Assembly: GCA_026397495.1 (NCBI GenBank)
Contig: JAPLUS010000047.1
Span: 1-6,526, forward strand
DNA length: 6,526 nt
Source: Candidatus Zixiibacteriota bacterium
Lineage (GTDB): Bacteria > Zixibacteria > MSB-5A5 > GN15 > PGXB01
Direction of reading: 5' to 3'
The position numbers and the translations under genes were made by a program. This document shows positions 1 through 6,526 of this stretch, in pieces; the stretch's first letter is position 1; every line of letters begins with the position of its first letter. The notes under the pieces are model-generated. The model was not told the origin of the DNA. It worked only from the letters and a program-made list of their open reading frames with translations, and made no database searches.

Positions 1-891
1 GCCGGGCTTGTTTTCACCTATGGCCGCATGGCCAAAGCCCGCCGCCATGCTGTCGTCATCTTCAGTGTCATGCTGGTGCTGTTCATTGGCGGGCTAGCTT
101 TGTCGCTCTATAGCGAGTACTCTGTAAATTCAGCTCTTGGCATCAAGTGCAATCTGGAAGGCAAGGAGACCCGTCTCGGTATCGCCAACAGTGTTTTATG
201 GTCAGTCTCCACAACTGCTGCCTCAAACGGATCAGTTAATACTATGCATTCCAGTTTGTCGCCTCTCTCGGGAGGGGTGTCGATATTCAATATGATGCTG
301 GGGGAGATAATCTTTGGCGGAGTGGGGGCGGGTATGTACGGCATGATCCTGTTTATATTATTGACTGTCTTCCTGGCCGGGCTTATGGTGGGACGAACAC
401 CGGAGTACTTAGGAAAGAAAATTGAGGCTCGTGAAGTGCAAATGGCTATGCTGGCCATATTGGGAACCAACGCCGTAATAAAAATCGGTTCCGGAGTAAC
501 TTGTGTCCTGCCGATAGCCTTGGCCGGTCTGGCCAACAAGGGCCCTCATGGTCTGAGCGAAATATTATATGCTTTCACTTCGGCCGCCGCCAATAATGGC
601 AGCGCCTTCGCGGGTTTGAACGCTAACACCAATTTTTATAATATTATTCTGGGAATCGCCATGTTGATTGGCCGCTTTGTTATCATCATACCCAGCCTGG
701 CTATCGCCGGAAGCCTGGCCGCCAAGAAAATTTCTCCCTCTTCGGCGGGAACCTTCGCAACCGATAACACGATGTTTGCGATAATTCTGATGTCGGTAAT
801 ATTAGTAGTCGGCGCCCTGACTTTTCTCCCGGCTCTGAGTCTTGGGCCCATTATGGAACACTTCTTGATGCGCGGCGGGGCAACTTTTTAG
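1..891 (+). CDS. kdpA: KdpA, K+-binding and translocating subunit of the Kdp ATPase (5' end missing)
   Basis: This is the C-terminal 296 residues of KdpA, the inner-membrane pore subunit that selects K+ in the KdpFABC complex. The frame is open from base 1, and the residues before the first Met at base 28 (AGLVFTYGR) already match KdpA, so that Met is internal and the true start lies upstream. E. coli KdpA has 557 residues, so about 260 are missing. Two of the four pore (selectivity-filter) segments are visible: [10 protein letters not shown] around bases 211-240 and [12 protein letters not shown] around 580-615. The family stretches [20 protein letters not shown] and [14 protein letters not shown] are also present. 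Several hydrophobic segments alternate with these loops, as expected for a polytopic protein of the potassium-transporter superfamily. The stop codon TAG overlaps the ribosome binding site of kdpB. In the first visible filter an Asn sits where E. coli has Cys. Identity is secure; only the N-terminal half is unseen. Confidence 0.97.
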   Translation, partial: AGLVFTYGRMAKARRHAVVIFSVMLVLFIGGLALSLYSEYSVNSALGIKCNLEGKETRLGIANSVLWSVSTTAASNGSVNTMHSSLSPLSGGVSIFNMMLGEIIFGGVGAGMYGMILFILLTVFLAGLMVGRTPEYLGKKIEAREVQMAMLAILGTNAVIKIGSGVTCVLPIALAGLANKGPHGLSEILYAFTSAAANNGSAFAGLNANTNFYNIILGIAMLIGRFVIIIPSLAIAGSLAAKKISPSSAGTFATDNTMFAIILMSVILVVGALTFLPALSLGPIMEHFLMRGGATF

Positions 892-894
892 GAG
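890..894 (+). promoter_or_regulatory. Ribosome binding site of kdpB
   Basis: AGGAG lies five bases before the kdpB ATG at 900. Its first two bases are the last two of the kdpA stop codon TAG, so termination of kdpA and initiation on kdpB share the same site. This supports the ATG at 900 over the in-frame Met at codon 8, and suggests coupled translation of the two subunits. Confidence 0.85.
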
Positions 895-899
895 CATAT

Positions 900-2996
900 A
901 TGTCACGAAGAGATTCAAATATGATTGATAGAGCGCTTGTACTAGCTGCCCTTAAAGATTCCTTCGGCAAATTAAAGCCCAAAACGCAGATGCGCAATCC
1001 GGTGATGTTCGTTACTTATGTAGGCGCCATTCTGACGACCATATCATTTATCGGCGGGTTTTTCCGAGGTGTAACGTCCGCATTTGAATTGCAGATCAGT
1101 GTCTGGCTCTGGTTTACAGTAATTTTTGCCAATTTTGCCGAGGCCTTGGCCGAAGGGAGGGGAAAAGCCCAAGACGAAAGTCTGAAAAGGACCCGAATCC
1201 AGCTATTTGCAAGGCTTATAAAAAATAAAAAGGAAATCAGAGTGCCGGCAACAGAGCTTCGAAAAGATGACATAATAATATGTGAGGGAAATGATATTAT
1301 TCCGGCCGACGGCGAAGTAATCGAAGGAATCGCCAGTGTCGATGAATCGGCTATAACGGGGGAATCAGCCCCTGTAATTCGCGAAAGTGGCGGCGATAGA
1401 AGCGCTGTCACCGGTGGGACCAAAGTCATAAGTGATCGGATAGTTGTCAGGGTAACTTCGGAACCGGGTAATGCCTTTATTGATCGCATGATTGCTCTTA
1501 TCGAGGGGGCCAAACGACAGAAAACGCCCAACGAAATAGCGCTGGGTATCGTCCTGGCCGCATTAACCATCATATTTCTTCTTGCCGTCACAACTCTCAA
1601 ATTTTTCGCTGATTACAGTGGCGCTGCCTCGAGCCAGGATTTAAGAAATGTGGTGACTGTCCCGGCCCTAACGGCACTTTTCGTTTGCTTGATACCAACC
1701 ACCATCGGAGGATTGCTTAGCGCCATCGGGATTGCCGGTATTGATCGGCTGGTACGCCGCAATGTCATTGCCAAGAGCGGACGGGCCGTGGAAGCCGCCG
1801 GTGATATTGATGTTCTCTTACTTGACAAAACCGGTACAATCACGCTGGGCAACCGAATGGCTACAGAATTTATTCCGGCCCCGATGTACCTGACCCAACA
1901 TCTGGCTGAGGCCGCCCAACTGGCTTCGCTGGCCGATGAGACCCCCGAAGGACGATCCATTGTGGTTTTGGCTAAGGAGAAATTTGATTTGCGGGCTCAG
2001 ACTCTTACGCTCAGCCAAGCGAGATTTATTCCTTTTTCGGCGCAAACGCGGATTAGCGGGGTAGACATTTTTGAGCCCGATGGTTCAATCGCTTTACGGA
2101 TTCGAAAGGGCGCCATTGATTCCATTCGCTCTTATGTGGAACAAAACGGCGGTGTTTTTCCCGATGAAGTTCAGAGGGTGGTTGAGGCTATCTCGGCCAC
2201 TGGTGGGACTCCCTTGGCGGTGGCTGATGATACCGGGGTTCTGGGGGTAATCCATCTCAAGGATATTGTTAAAGGTGGTATCAAGGAGAGATTTCTGGAG
2301 CTCCGCAAAATGGGAATACGGACGGTCATGATCACCGGCGATAATCCTCTCACAGCGATGGCCATCGCGGCGGAAGCGGGTGTCGATGATTTTATTGCTC
2401 AGGCTACGCCGGAGACGAAACTTGAGAGAATCCGTCAAGAACAACAAAACGGGCATCTGGTCGCTATGACCGGGGATGGCACCAATGATGCCCCAGCGCT
2501 GGCACAAGCCGATGTCGGTGTCGCCATGAACACCGGTACTCAGGCGGCTCGTGAAGCGGGCAATATGGTTGATCTTGACAGTAATCCGACTAAACTGATT
2601 CAAATTGTTGAAATCGGCAAGCAACTGCTGATGACGCGCGGCGCCCTGACCACTTTCAGCATCGCCAATGATGTCGCCAAGTATTTTGCCATTCTTCCCG
2701 CCATGTTTGGGACGCTCTATGCCTTTTCGGGAACGAACAACGGTCCCCTGGCGGCCTTAAATATAATGCACCTGCATTCGCCGCAGAGCGCTATTTTAAG
2801 TGCTGTTATTTTTAACGCTCTTATTATTATTGCTTTGATTCCTCTGGCTCTGCGAGGTGTGGCTTACCGGGCACAAACGGCTTTGCTGCTCCTGCGTCGC
2901 AACCTTCTTATGTATGGTTTGGGCGGCCTTCTGGCTCCCTTTATAGGCATAAAGCTAATTGATATTATTATTACCCTATTCCGTCTGGCATCATAA
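900..2996 (+). CDS. kdpB: KdpB, catalytic P-type ATPase subunit of the K+ transporter
   Basis: This complete 698-residue protein (E. coli 682) hydrolyses ATP to drive K+ uptake at the cytoplasmic membrane. Landmarks in order: N-terminal membrane spans near residues 33-86; actuator-domain TGES at 153-156; membrane segment with CLIPTTIGG, whose Pro266 replaces the CPx-type motif; phosphorylation motif DKTGT with Asp309; nucleotide-binding domain with [12 protein letters not shown] (Phe379) and KGA at 403-405; MITGDN at 477-482; hinge motif TGDGTNDAP with Asp526 and Asp530; then [11 protein letters not shown] with Asp591 and Lys594, the charged pair in the fifth span linked to ion coupling in the E. 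coli enzyme. Three C-terminal spans follow. The N-terminus (MSRR... then RNPVMF) aligns with E. coli, and a good ribosome site precedes it, fixing the start. Compared with my memory of the E. coli sequence, the loop after the fifth span is about seven residues longer. No catalytic residue is missing. Confidence 0.99.
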   Translation: MSRRDSNMIDRALVLAALKDSFGKLKPKTQMRNPVMFVTYVGAILTTISFIGGFFRGVTSAFELQISVWLWFTVIFANFAEALAEGRGKAQDESLKRTRIQLFARLIKNKKEIRVPATELRKDDIIICEGNDIIPADGEVIEGIASVDESAITGESAPVIRESGGDRSAVTGGTKVISDRIVVRVTSEPGNAFIDRMIALIEGAKRQKTPNEIALGIVLAALTIIFLLAVTTLKFFADYSGAASSQDLRNVVTVPALTALFVCLIPTTIGGLLSAIGIAGIDRLVRRNVIAKSGRAVEAAGDIDVLLLDKTGTITLGNRMATEFIPAPMYLTQHLAEAAQLASLADETPEGRSIVVLAKEKFDLRAQTLTLSQARFIPFSAQTRISGVDIFEPDGSIALRIRKGAIDSIRSYVEQNGGVFPDEVQRVVEAISATGGTPLAVADDTGVLGVIHLKDIVKGGIKERFLELRKMGIRTVMITGDNPLTAMAIAAEAGVDDFIAQATPETKLERIRQEQQNGHLVAMTGDGTNDAPALAQADVGVAMNTGTQAAREAGNMVDLDSNPTKLIQIVEIGKQLLMTRGALTTFSIANDVAKYFAILPAMFGTLYAFSGTNNGPLAALNIMHLHSPQSAILSAVIFNALIIIALIPLALRGVAYRAQTALLLLRRNLLMYGLGGLLAPFIGIKLIDIIITLFRLAS

Positions 2997-2997
2997 C

Positions 2998-3001
2998 GGA
3001 G
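2998..3001 (+). promoter_or_regulatory. Ribosome binding site of kdpC
   Basis: GGAG lies seven bases before the kdpC ATG at 3009, inside the 12-base gap after the kdpB TAA. The spacing is ordinary and supports that start. Confidence 0.8.
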
Positions 3002-3008
3002 AAATCGT

Positions 3009-3587
3009 ATGAAGACAATCGTTACAGCCGCCAAGCTTATGTTGGTTATGACTCTGATCACCGGATTAGCATATCCTCTTTTGATTAGCGTCGTCGCGAA
3101 GATTTTCTTTGCCAATAAAGCGATGGGGAGTCCCATTCTAAAAAATGGTGTCTTCATCGGATCCGCGCTGATCGGACAGAATTTCACCGGACAGCGATAT
3201 TTCTGGCCGCGGCCGTCTGTCATTGACTACAATCCCCTTCCATCAGGTGGGAGTAATCTTGGCCCGACCAGCGCCGCGCTTAAAGATATCATAGCCGAAA
3301 GGCGGGCCCTATTGCAGGCAGTTTATGGCAAAGAGAAAGAAATTCCCAATGATTTGCTTTTTGCCTCGGCCAGCGGACTTGACCCGCATATTAGTCCGGA
3401 AGCCGCACGCTACCAAGTTGACCGAATAATCAAAGCACGAGATCTTGACCAATTGACAAAAACTTCCTTCCTTAATCTTATTGATAAATATACCGAGAGT
3501 CCGATTCTGGGCTTACTGGGAGAACCCCGAGTCAATGTGCTTAAATTAAATCTCGCTTTGGATTCATTAGCAGGAGTATTGAAATAA
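3009..3587 (+). CDS. kdpC: KdpC, single-span accessory subunit of the Kdp ATPase
   Basis: This complete 192-residue protein matches the usual KdpC length (E. coli 190). KdpC is part of the KdpFABC complex; it is anchored by one N-terminal span with the rest outside the membrane, and is thought to stabilise the complex or raise its nucleotide or K+ affinity, though its exact job is debated. The span is visible at about residues 8-30 and includes TGLAYPLL. Family motifs follow: GSALIGQNF at 51-59, RYFWPRPS at 63-70, the SGGSNLGPTS block at 79-88, ASASGLDPHISP at 119-130, and the C-terminal VNVLKLNLALDSL. Its stop codon TAA shares a base with the kdpD start (TAATG). Its 3' third also contains a promoter-like sequence that may serve kdpDE. 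Nothing is truncated or missing. Confidence 0.98.
   Translation: MKTIVTAAKLMLVMTLITGLAYPLLISVVAKIFFANKAMGSPILKNGVFIGSALIGQNFTGQRYFWPRPSVIDYNPLPSGGSNLGPTSAALKDIIAERRALLQAVYGKEKEIPNDLLFASASGLDPHISPEAARYQVDRIIKARDLDQLTKTSFLNLIDKYTESPILGLLGEPRVNVLKLNLALDSLAGVLK
3453..3481 (+). promoter_or_regulatory. Possible sigma-70-type promoter inside kdpC, ahead of kdpDE
   Basis: A perfect -35 hexamer TTGACA (3453-3458) is followed after 17 bases by TCTTAT (3476-3481), which matches the -10 consensus at four of six positions, including the first and last. Transcription would start near 3488, about 100 bases before the kdpD ATG. In E. coli the kdpDE genes are reported to have a weak promoter of their own within kdpC, which makes the position plausible. 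The site lies wholly in coding sequence and could be chance, and the sigma factor preference of this organism is unknown. Confidence 0.3.
3572..3576 (+). promoter_or_regulatory. Ribosome binding site of kdpD, within kdpC
   Basis: AGGAG lies inside the last codons of kdpC, ten bases before the kdpD ATG at 3587. The start overlaps the kdpC stop as TAATG, so ribosomes finishing kdpC can reinitiate here. Confidence 0.75.
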
Positions 3588-6277
3588 TGCCCGAACCACT
3601 CCGCCCCAATCCCGATGAACTTCTGGCCGCCATCAGGAAGGATGAGAGTAAATCGCATTCCGGCCGCCTGAGAATATTTTTCGGCATGGCGGCCGGGGTG
3701 GGGAAAACTTATGCCATGTTGAAAGCGGCCCAAGATCGTCTTAAAGAGGGTGTGGATATGGTCATCGGGACAGTCGATACGCATCACCGAGCCGAGACCG
3801 AAATGCTTCTAGCCGGACTTCCCCTTATTCCTCGTAAGAGGATTACATATAAAGACACTGCTCTTGAAGAAATGGATATTGATGCTATTCTGGCGCGGCG
3901 ACCGCAATTGGTACTGGTCGATGAACTGGCACATAGCAACATTCCCGGCTCACGCCACCCCAAAAGGTGGCACGATGTTGTTGAATTGCTTGATGCCGGA
4001 ATTGATGTATATACTACCATCAACGTCCAACATATTGAAAGCCGCAAAGAATCAATTGAGAGCGTTGTCGATATTAAGATTCGTGAAACTGTCCCTGATT
4101 CCATTCTGGAACGTGCTTATCAGATCATTCTAATTGATATTGCGCCGGCCGAACTACTAAAACGACTAAGCGAGGGCAAGGTTTATCTCGGCGACCTGGC
4201 CGAGGCGGCCGCCCGGAATTTCTTCAAGGAGGACCGTCTTACCGCCCTGCGCGAGATTGCCCTGCGGCTGACGGCCGAAAAGGTGGACAATCAATTGCAG
4301 GACATGATAACGGTCAGAGAGTCTGATACTGTCTGGAAGGCGACCGAACGATTGATGGTGGCGGTGAGCCATAGCCCATACTCTGAGGGACTCATTCGAG
4401 CCACGCGGCGGCTGGCTTTCGGCATGGAAGCGCCCTGGATTGGAGTGCATGTCGATACCGGTATAGCTCTCTCGGATCAGGATAAAGCGACTCTGGCCAA
4501 AAACCTTTCTCTGGTAAGAGAATTGGGCGGCGAAGTTGTCTCCACTGCTGATCTGGATATTGCTCAGGCCCTGCGGAGAATTGCTCGGCAGCGCAATGTT
4601 ACCCAGCTCATTGTCGGGCGCCCCGGGCGCCGACAGTTTCGGGATTTGCTCCATGGCGGAACCATATTGGATCGGCTGGTCAGGGAGAGCGAGAGTTTCG
4701 ACGTACATGTTTTGCGTCAGGAAACCAAGCGGAGCGCCGTATCAAAAGATCATTTGAAAATTGAATATAAATCGGGAATGTCGATTTATGGTTTGGTTAT
4801 AAGCGCCGTGGCCGTAGTTGCCTTGATTGATAGCCTTTTACTTCCCCTTATTGGCTATCGGGCAGTAGGTTTCATATTTCTGCTAACCGTTCTTGTTATG
4901 GGGATGCTCGTCTCGATAGGCCCGATTCTTGTCGCTGCTGTCATGAGCGCTCTCATCTGGGATTTCCTTTTTATTCCACCATACGGAACTTTTCGAATTT
5001 TAGCTCCCGAGGATATCGCCATGTGTGGAGCCTATCTTTTCGTGGCTATTGCCACTGGGACACTCACCAACCGGATTCGGAAAAGAGAACGGATGTTGCG
5101 TCTTCGCGAGGAGCGCACGCAAGTGCTTTATGATATCGTTCGGACTATGGCGGCCAGTCACAATAGGCAAGAGTTCATGTCTCTGACGGCCGAAAAACTG
5201 GGAGCGATTCTTGACGGGAAATGCTCCATAGCTGCGTCAAATCAGGACGGGAGATTGGAGCGGAAAATTTTCCCGTTTCGTGAATGGTCCCAGATCGATA
5301 GGGAATGGGCCGTCGCCCAATGGGCTTTTGAGCATGGCAAGCAAGCGGGATGGTCAACCGATACGTTGCCGTCTGCCGATGGCATATACATACCTTTACG
5401 AGGAACCTCGGAGACGGTCGGCATATTGGCTTATCATCCCCAAGGAAAAGTGCGCCTTCTTCAGGAAGAAGAGAATCTTCTTTCCACAGTGGCCCGACAA
5501 TTGGCGATTTCGTTGGAAAGGGAATTGCTCCAGGAACGGTCACAGCAGGCCGAGAGGTTGGCGGAATCGGAAAAGCTTTATCAGACCATTCTTAACTCCG
5601 TTTCCCATGAAATTCGTACTCCTCTGACCGCCATAATAGGCTTCACTTCGGCTCTTCAAAGCGACCAACTAAGTGCCAATACCGAAAGCCGCCGGCAAAT
5701 TCTAGGTGAATTAAGCGACAACGCTGAACGTCTAAATAATGTGGTGACGAATTTGCTTGATTTGTCTCGCCTTAATTCAGGAATGCTCAGCTTGAAAAAA
5801 GACTGGCATGACATAAATGATTTGATCGCCGTAGTTCTTGGTGAATTGCAGAAAACCCTGTCGGATCATCCTATTATCACTAGAAGTGCCGAAAGCTTGC
5901 CTTTGATACAAATTGACTTTAATCTATTTAAACAAGCGTTGATCAACCTATTGTCAAACGCCGCCGCTTATACCCCTTCAGGTACAACAATTGAACTGGA
6001 AATAACGGTAACCGGAGGCGCGGTAACCCTGAAAATCATAGATAACGGCCCAGGCATTCCGTCGGAATTTCTGCCATATTTGTTTGATAAATTCTATCGC
6101 GTTCCCGGGACGCCTTCCGGCGGTACCGGTATCGGACTAGCCATTGCCAAAGCGATTGTTGAGATGCATGGCGGGATAATTGAAGTCGTCAATATTCCCA
6201 AGGGGGGGGCCTGCTTTTCAATCAAGCTCCCCATCGAAAAGCAGCCAGAACTGCCCAAAGAAAGTGAGAATCTATGA
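3587..6277 (+). CDS. kdpD: KdpD, K+/turgor-responsive sensor histidine kinase
   Basis: This complete 896-residue protein (E. coli 894) is the membrane sensor kinase and phosphatase that controls kdp expression through KdpE. Domains in order: N-terminal KdpD domain with Walker A-like GMAAGVGKT at 33-41 and Walker B-like LVLVDELAH at 108-116, then GSRHPKRW; a universal stress protein (USP) domain at about 255-378 with GRPGRRQFRDLLHGG at 344-358; four membrane spans between about 398 and 493; an Arg/Lys-rich stretch (NRIRKRERMLRLREER) just after the last span; a GAF-like region at about 510-640; a helical linker; the dimerisation domain with HEIRTPL and phosphoacceptor His674; and the ATPase domain with N-box Asn787/Asn791, G1 DNGPGIP at 819-825, F-box FDKF at 833-836 and G2 GGTGIGLAI at 845-853. 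The kinase therefore looks fully active. The USP domain keeps SHS at 261-263, half of a cyclic-di-AMP motif known from S. aureus KdpD. The start MPEPLRPNPDELL aligns with the E. coli N-terminus. Confidence 0.98.
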   Translation: MPEPLRPNPDELLAAIRKDESKSHSGRLRIFFGMAAGVGKTYAMLKAAQDRLKEGVDMVIGTVDTHHRAETEMLLAGLPLIPRKRITYKDTALEEMDIDAILARRPQLVLVDELAHSNIPGSRHPKRWHDVVELLDAGIDVYTTINVQHIESRKESIESVVDIKIRETVPDSILERAYQIILIDIAPAELLKRLSEGKVYLGDLAEAAARNFFKEDRLTALREIALRLTAEKVDNQLQDMITVRESDTVWKATERLMVAVSHSPYSEGLIRATRRLAFGMEAPWIGVHVDTGIALSDQDKATLAKNLSLVRELGGEVVSTADLDIAQALRRIARQRNVTQLIVGRPGRRQFRDLLHGGTILDRLVRESESFDVHVLRQETKRSAVSKDHLKIEYKSGMSIYGLVISAVAVVALIDSLLLPLIGYRAVGFIFLLTVLVMGMLVSIGPILVAAVMSALIWDFLFIPPYGTFRILAPEDIAMCGAYLFVAIATGTLTNRIRKRERMLRLREERTQVLYDIVRTMAASHNRQEFMSLTAEKLGAILDGKCSIAASNQDGRLERKIFPFREWSQIDREWAVAQWAFEHGKQAGWSTDTLPSADGIYIPLRGTSETVGILAYHPQGKVRLLQEEENLLSTVARQLAISLERELLQERSQQAERLAESEKLYQTILNSVSHEIRTPLTAIIGFTSALQSDQLSANTESRRQILGELSDNAERLNNVVTNLLDLSRLNSGMLSLKKDWHDINDLIAVVLGELQKTLSDHPIITRSAESLPLIQIDFNLFKQALINLLSNAAAYTPSGTTIELEITVTGGAVTLKIIDNGPGIPSEFLPYLFDKFYRVPGTPSGGTGIGLAIAKAIVEMHGGIIEVVNIPKGGACFSIKLPIEKQPELPKESENL
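6264..6268 (+). promoter_or_regulatory. Weak ribosome binding site of kdpE, within kdpD
   Basis: GTGAG lies five bases before ATG 6274 and eight before ATG 6277. It is a poor match to the anti-Shine-Dalgarno, so kdpE translation probably depends on ribosomes terminating at the kdpD TGA. It does not decide between the two start codons. Confidence 0.4.
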
Positions 6278-6526
6278 TGGGGGCCCGCGTTCTGGTTATT
6301 GATGATGAAACCGCCATCCGGCGTCTATTGAAAATTAGTCTCGTGGTTGAAGGATACACTCTTCTGGAAGCTTCCGGAGGGAAAGAGGGGCTGGTGATGG
6401 CTTCCATGCAGCGTCCAGAATTGATAATTCTTGACATAGGATTACCCGACATTGATGGACTAACCGTCCTTAAGAGATTGCGCGAATGGTCAACGATACC
6501 AGTCATTGTCTTGACTGTTAAAGATT
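6274..6526 (+). CDS. kdpE: KdpE, response regulator of the kdp operon (3' end missing)
   Basis: The first 84 codons encode most of a receiver domain; the rest, including the expected OmpR-type winged-helix DNA-binding domain, lies beyond the window. KdpE accepts phosphate from KdpD and activates the kdp promoter at low K+. Visible receiver features, counted from the ATG at 6274, are the acidic pocket Asp10-Asp11-Glu12, the phosphoacceptor Asp54 in LIILDIGLPDIDG, and the conserved switch Thr81 in VIVLTVKD. The segments AIRRLL, GLPD.DG and LREWS.IPVIVL closely resemble E. coli KdpE. Its start overlaps the kdpD stop in the ATGA arrangement. A second in-frame ATG at 6277 would give a one-base overlap and a protein one residue shorter. 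The assignment to KdpE rather than another receiver rests on both sequence and position directly after kdpD. Confidence 0.95.
   Translation, partial: MMGARVLVIDDETAIRRLLKISLVVEGYTLLEASGGKEGLVMASMQRPELIILDIGLPDIDGLTVLKRLREWSTIPVIVLTVKD

Noticed and set aside
108..539. Open minus-strand frame of 143 codons opposite kdpA
   Set aside because: It lies wholly antisense to a well-conserved KdpA region, its product has no recognisable domain, and no good ribosome site was seen. It is a shadow of the coding strand.
892..899. Possible kdpF or other small gene between kdpA and kdpB
   Set aside because: The gap is only eight bases. kdpF normally lies before kdpA, which is outside this window.
1016..1600. 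Open minus-strand frame of 194 codons opposite kdpB
   Set aside because: The predicted protein is Ser/Arg/Ile-rich with no family signature and lies fully opposite conserved KdpB motifs such as TGES.
4613..4634. GC-rich near-palindrome with two copies of GGGCGCC, resembling a terminator stem
   Set aside because: It encodes the conserved VGRPGRRQ segment of the USP domain, has a bulged stem and a very short loop, is not followed by a T-run, and sits in the middle of an intact gene.
4166..4708. Open minus-strand frame of 180 codons opposite kdpD
   Set aside because: It is antisense to the KdpD and USP domains, and I recognise no motif in its product. It is most likely an artefact of codon composition.
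6222..6506. Open minus-strand frame of 94 codons over the kdpD/kdpE junction
   Set aside because: The + strand here clearly encodes the KdpD C-terminus and the KdpE receiver domain with all key residues, so the minus frame is a shadow.

Overview
The window is one stretch of a bacterial kdp locus, all on the + strand, covering nearly every base. It encodes the high-affinity K+-transporting P-type ATPase KdpABC, followed by its two-component regulators KdpD and KdpE. The organism is a bacterium of roughly balanced base composition (estimated by eye, not computed). Nothing here fixes the phylum. The proteins are recognisable orthologues of the well-studied Kdp proteins but clearly diverged from the E. 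coli sequences as I remember them.

Layout: 1-891 is the C-terminal half of kdpA, cut by the window start. An 8-base gap leads to complete kdpB (900-2996, 698 aa), and a 12-base gap to complete kdpC (3009-3587, 192 aa). kdpC overlaps complete kdpD by one base (3587-6277, 896 aa), and kdpD overlaps kdpE by four bases (6274 onward, first 84 codons, cut by the window end). No intergenic stretch exceeds 12 bases, and there is no sign of a terminator, mobile element, tRNA, rRNA, CRISPR array or minus-strand gene.

How the genes work together: KdpA is the K+-selective pore subunit, KdpB the ATP-hydrolysing P-type ATPase subunit that is phosphorylated on an aspartate, and KdpC the single-span accessory subunit. 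KdpD is a membrane histidine kinase with an N-terminal KdpD/USP sensory region, four membrane spans, a GAF-like region and a kinase core. It should phosphorylate KdpE, whose receiver domain starts at the right edge. The tight junctions suggest one polycistronic message with translational coupling at C/D and D/E. A promoter-like sequence inside kdpC could give kdpDE separate basal expression.

I found no new biological system. All catalytic motifs I could check are intact. The points worth a second look are small: a possible kdpDE promoter, a half-conserved cyclic-di-AMP motif in KdpD, an Asn in a KdpA filter position, a longer loop in KdpB, the conserved inhibitory serine of KdpB, and an 8-G tract near the kdpD end.
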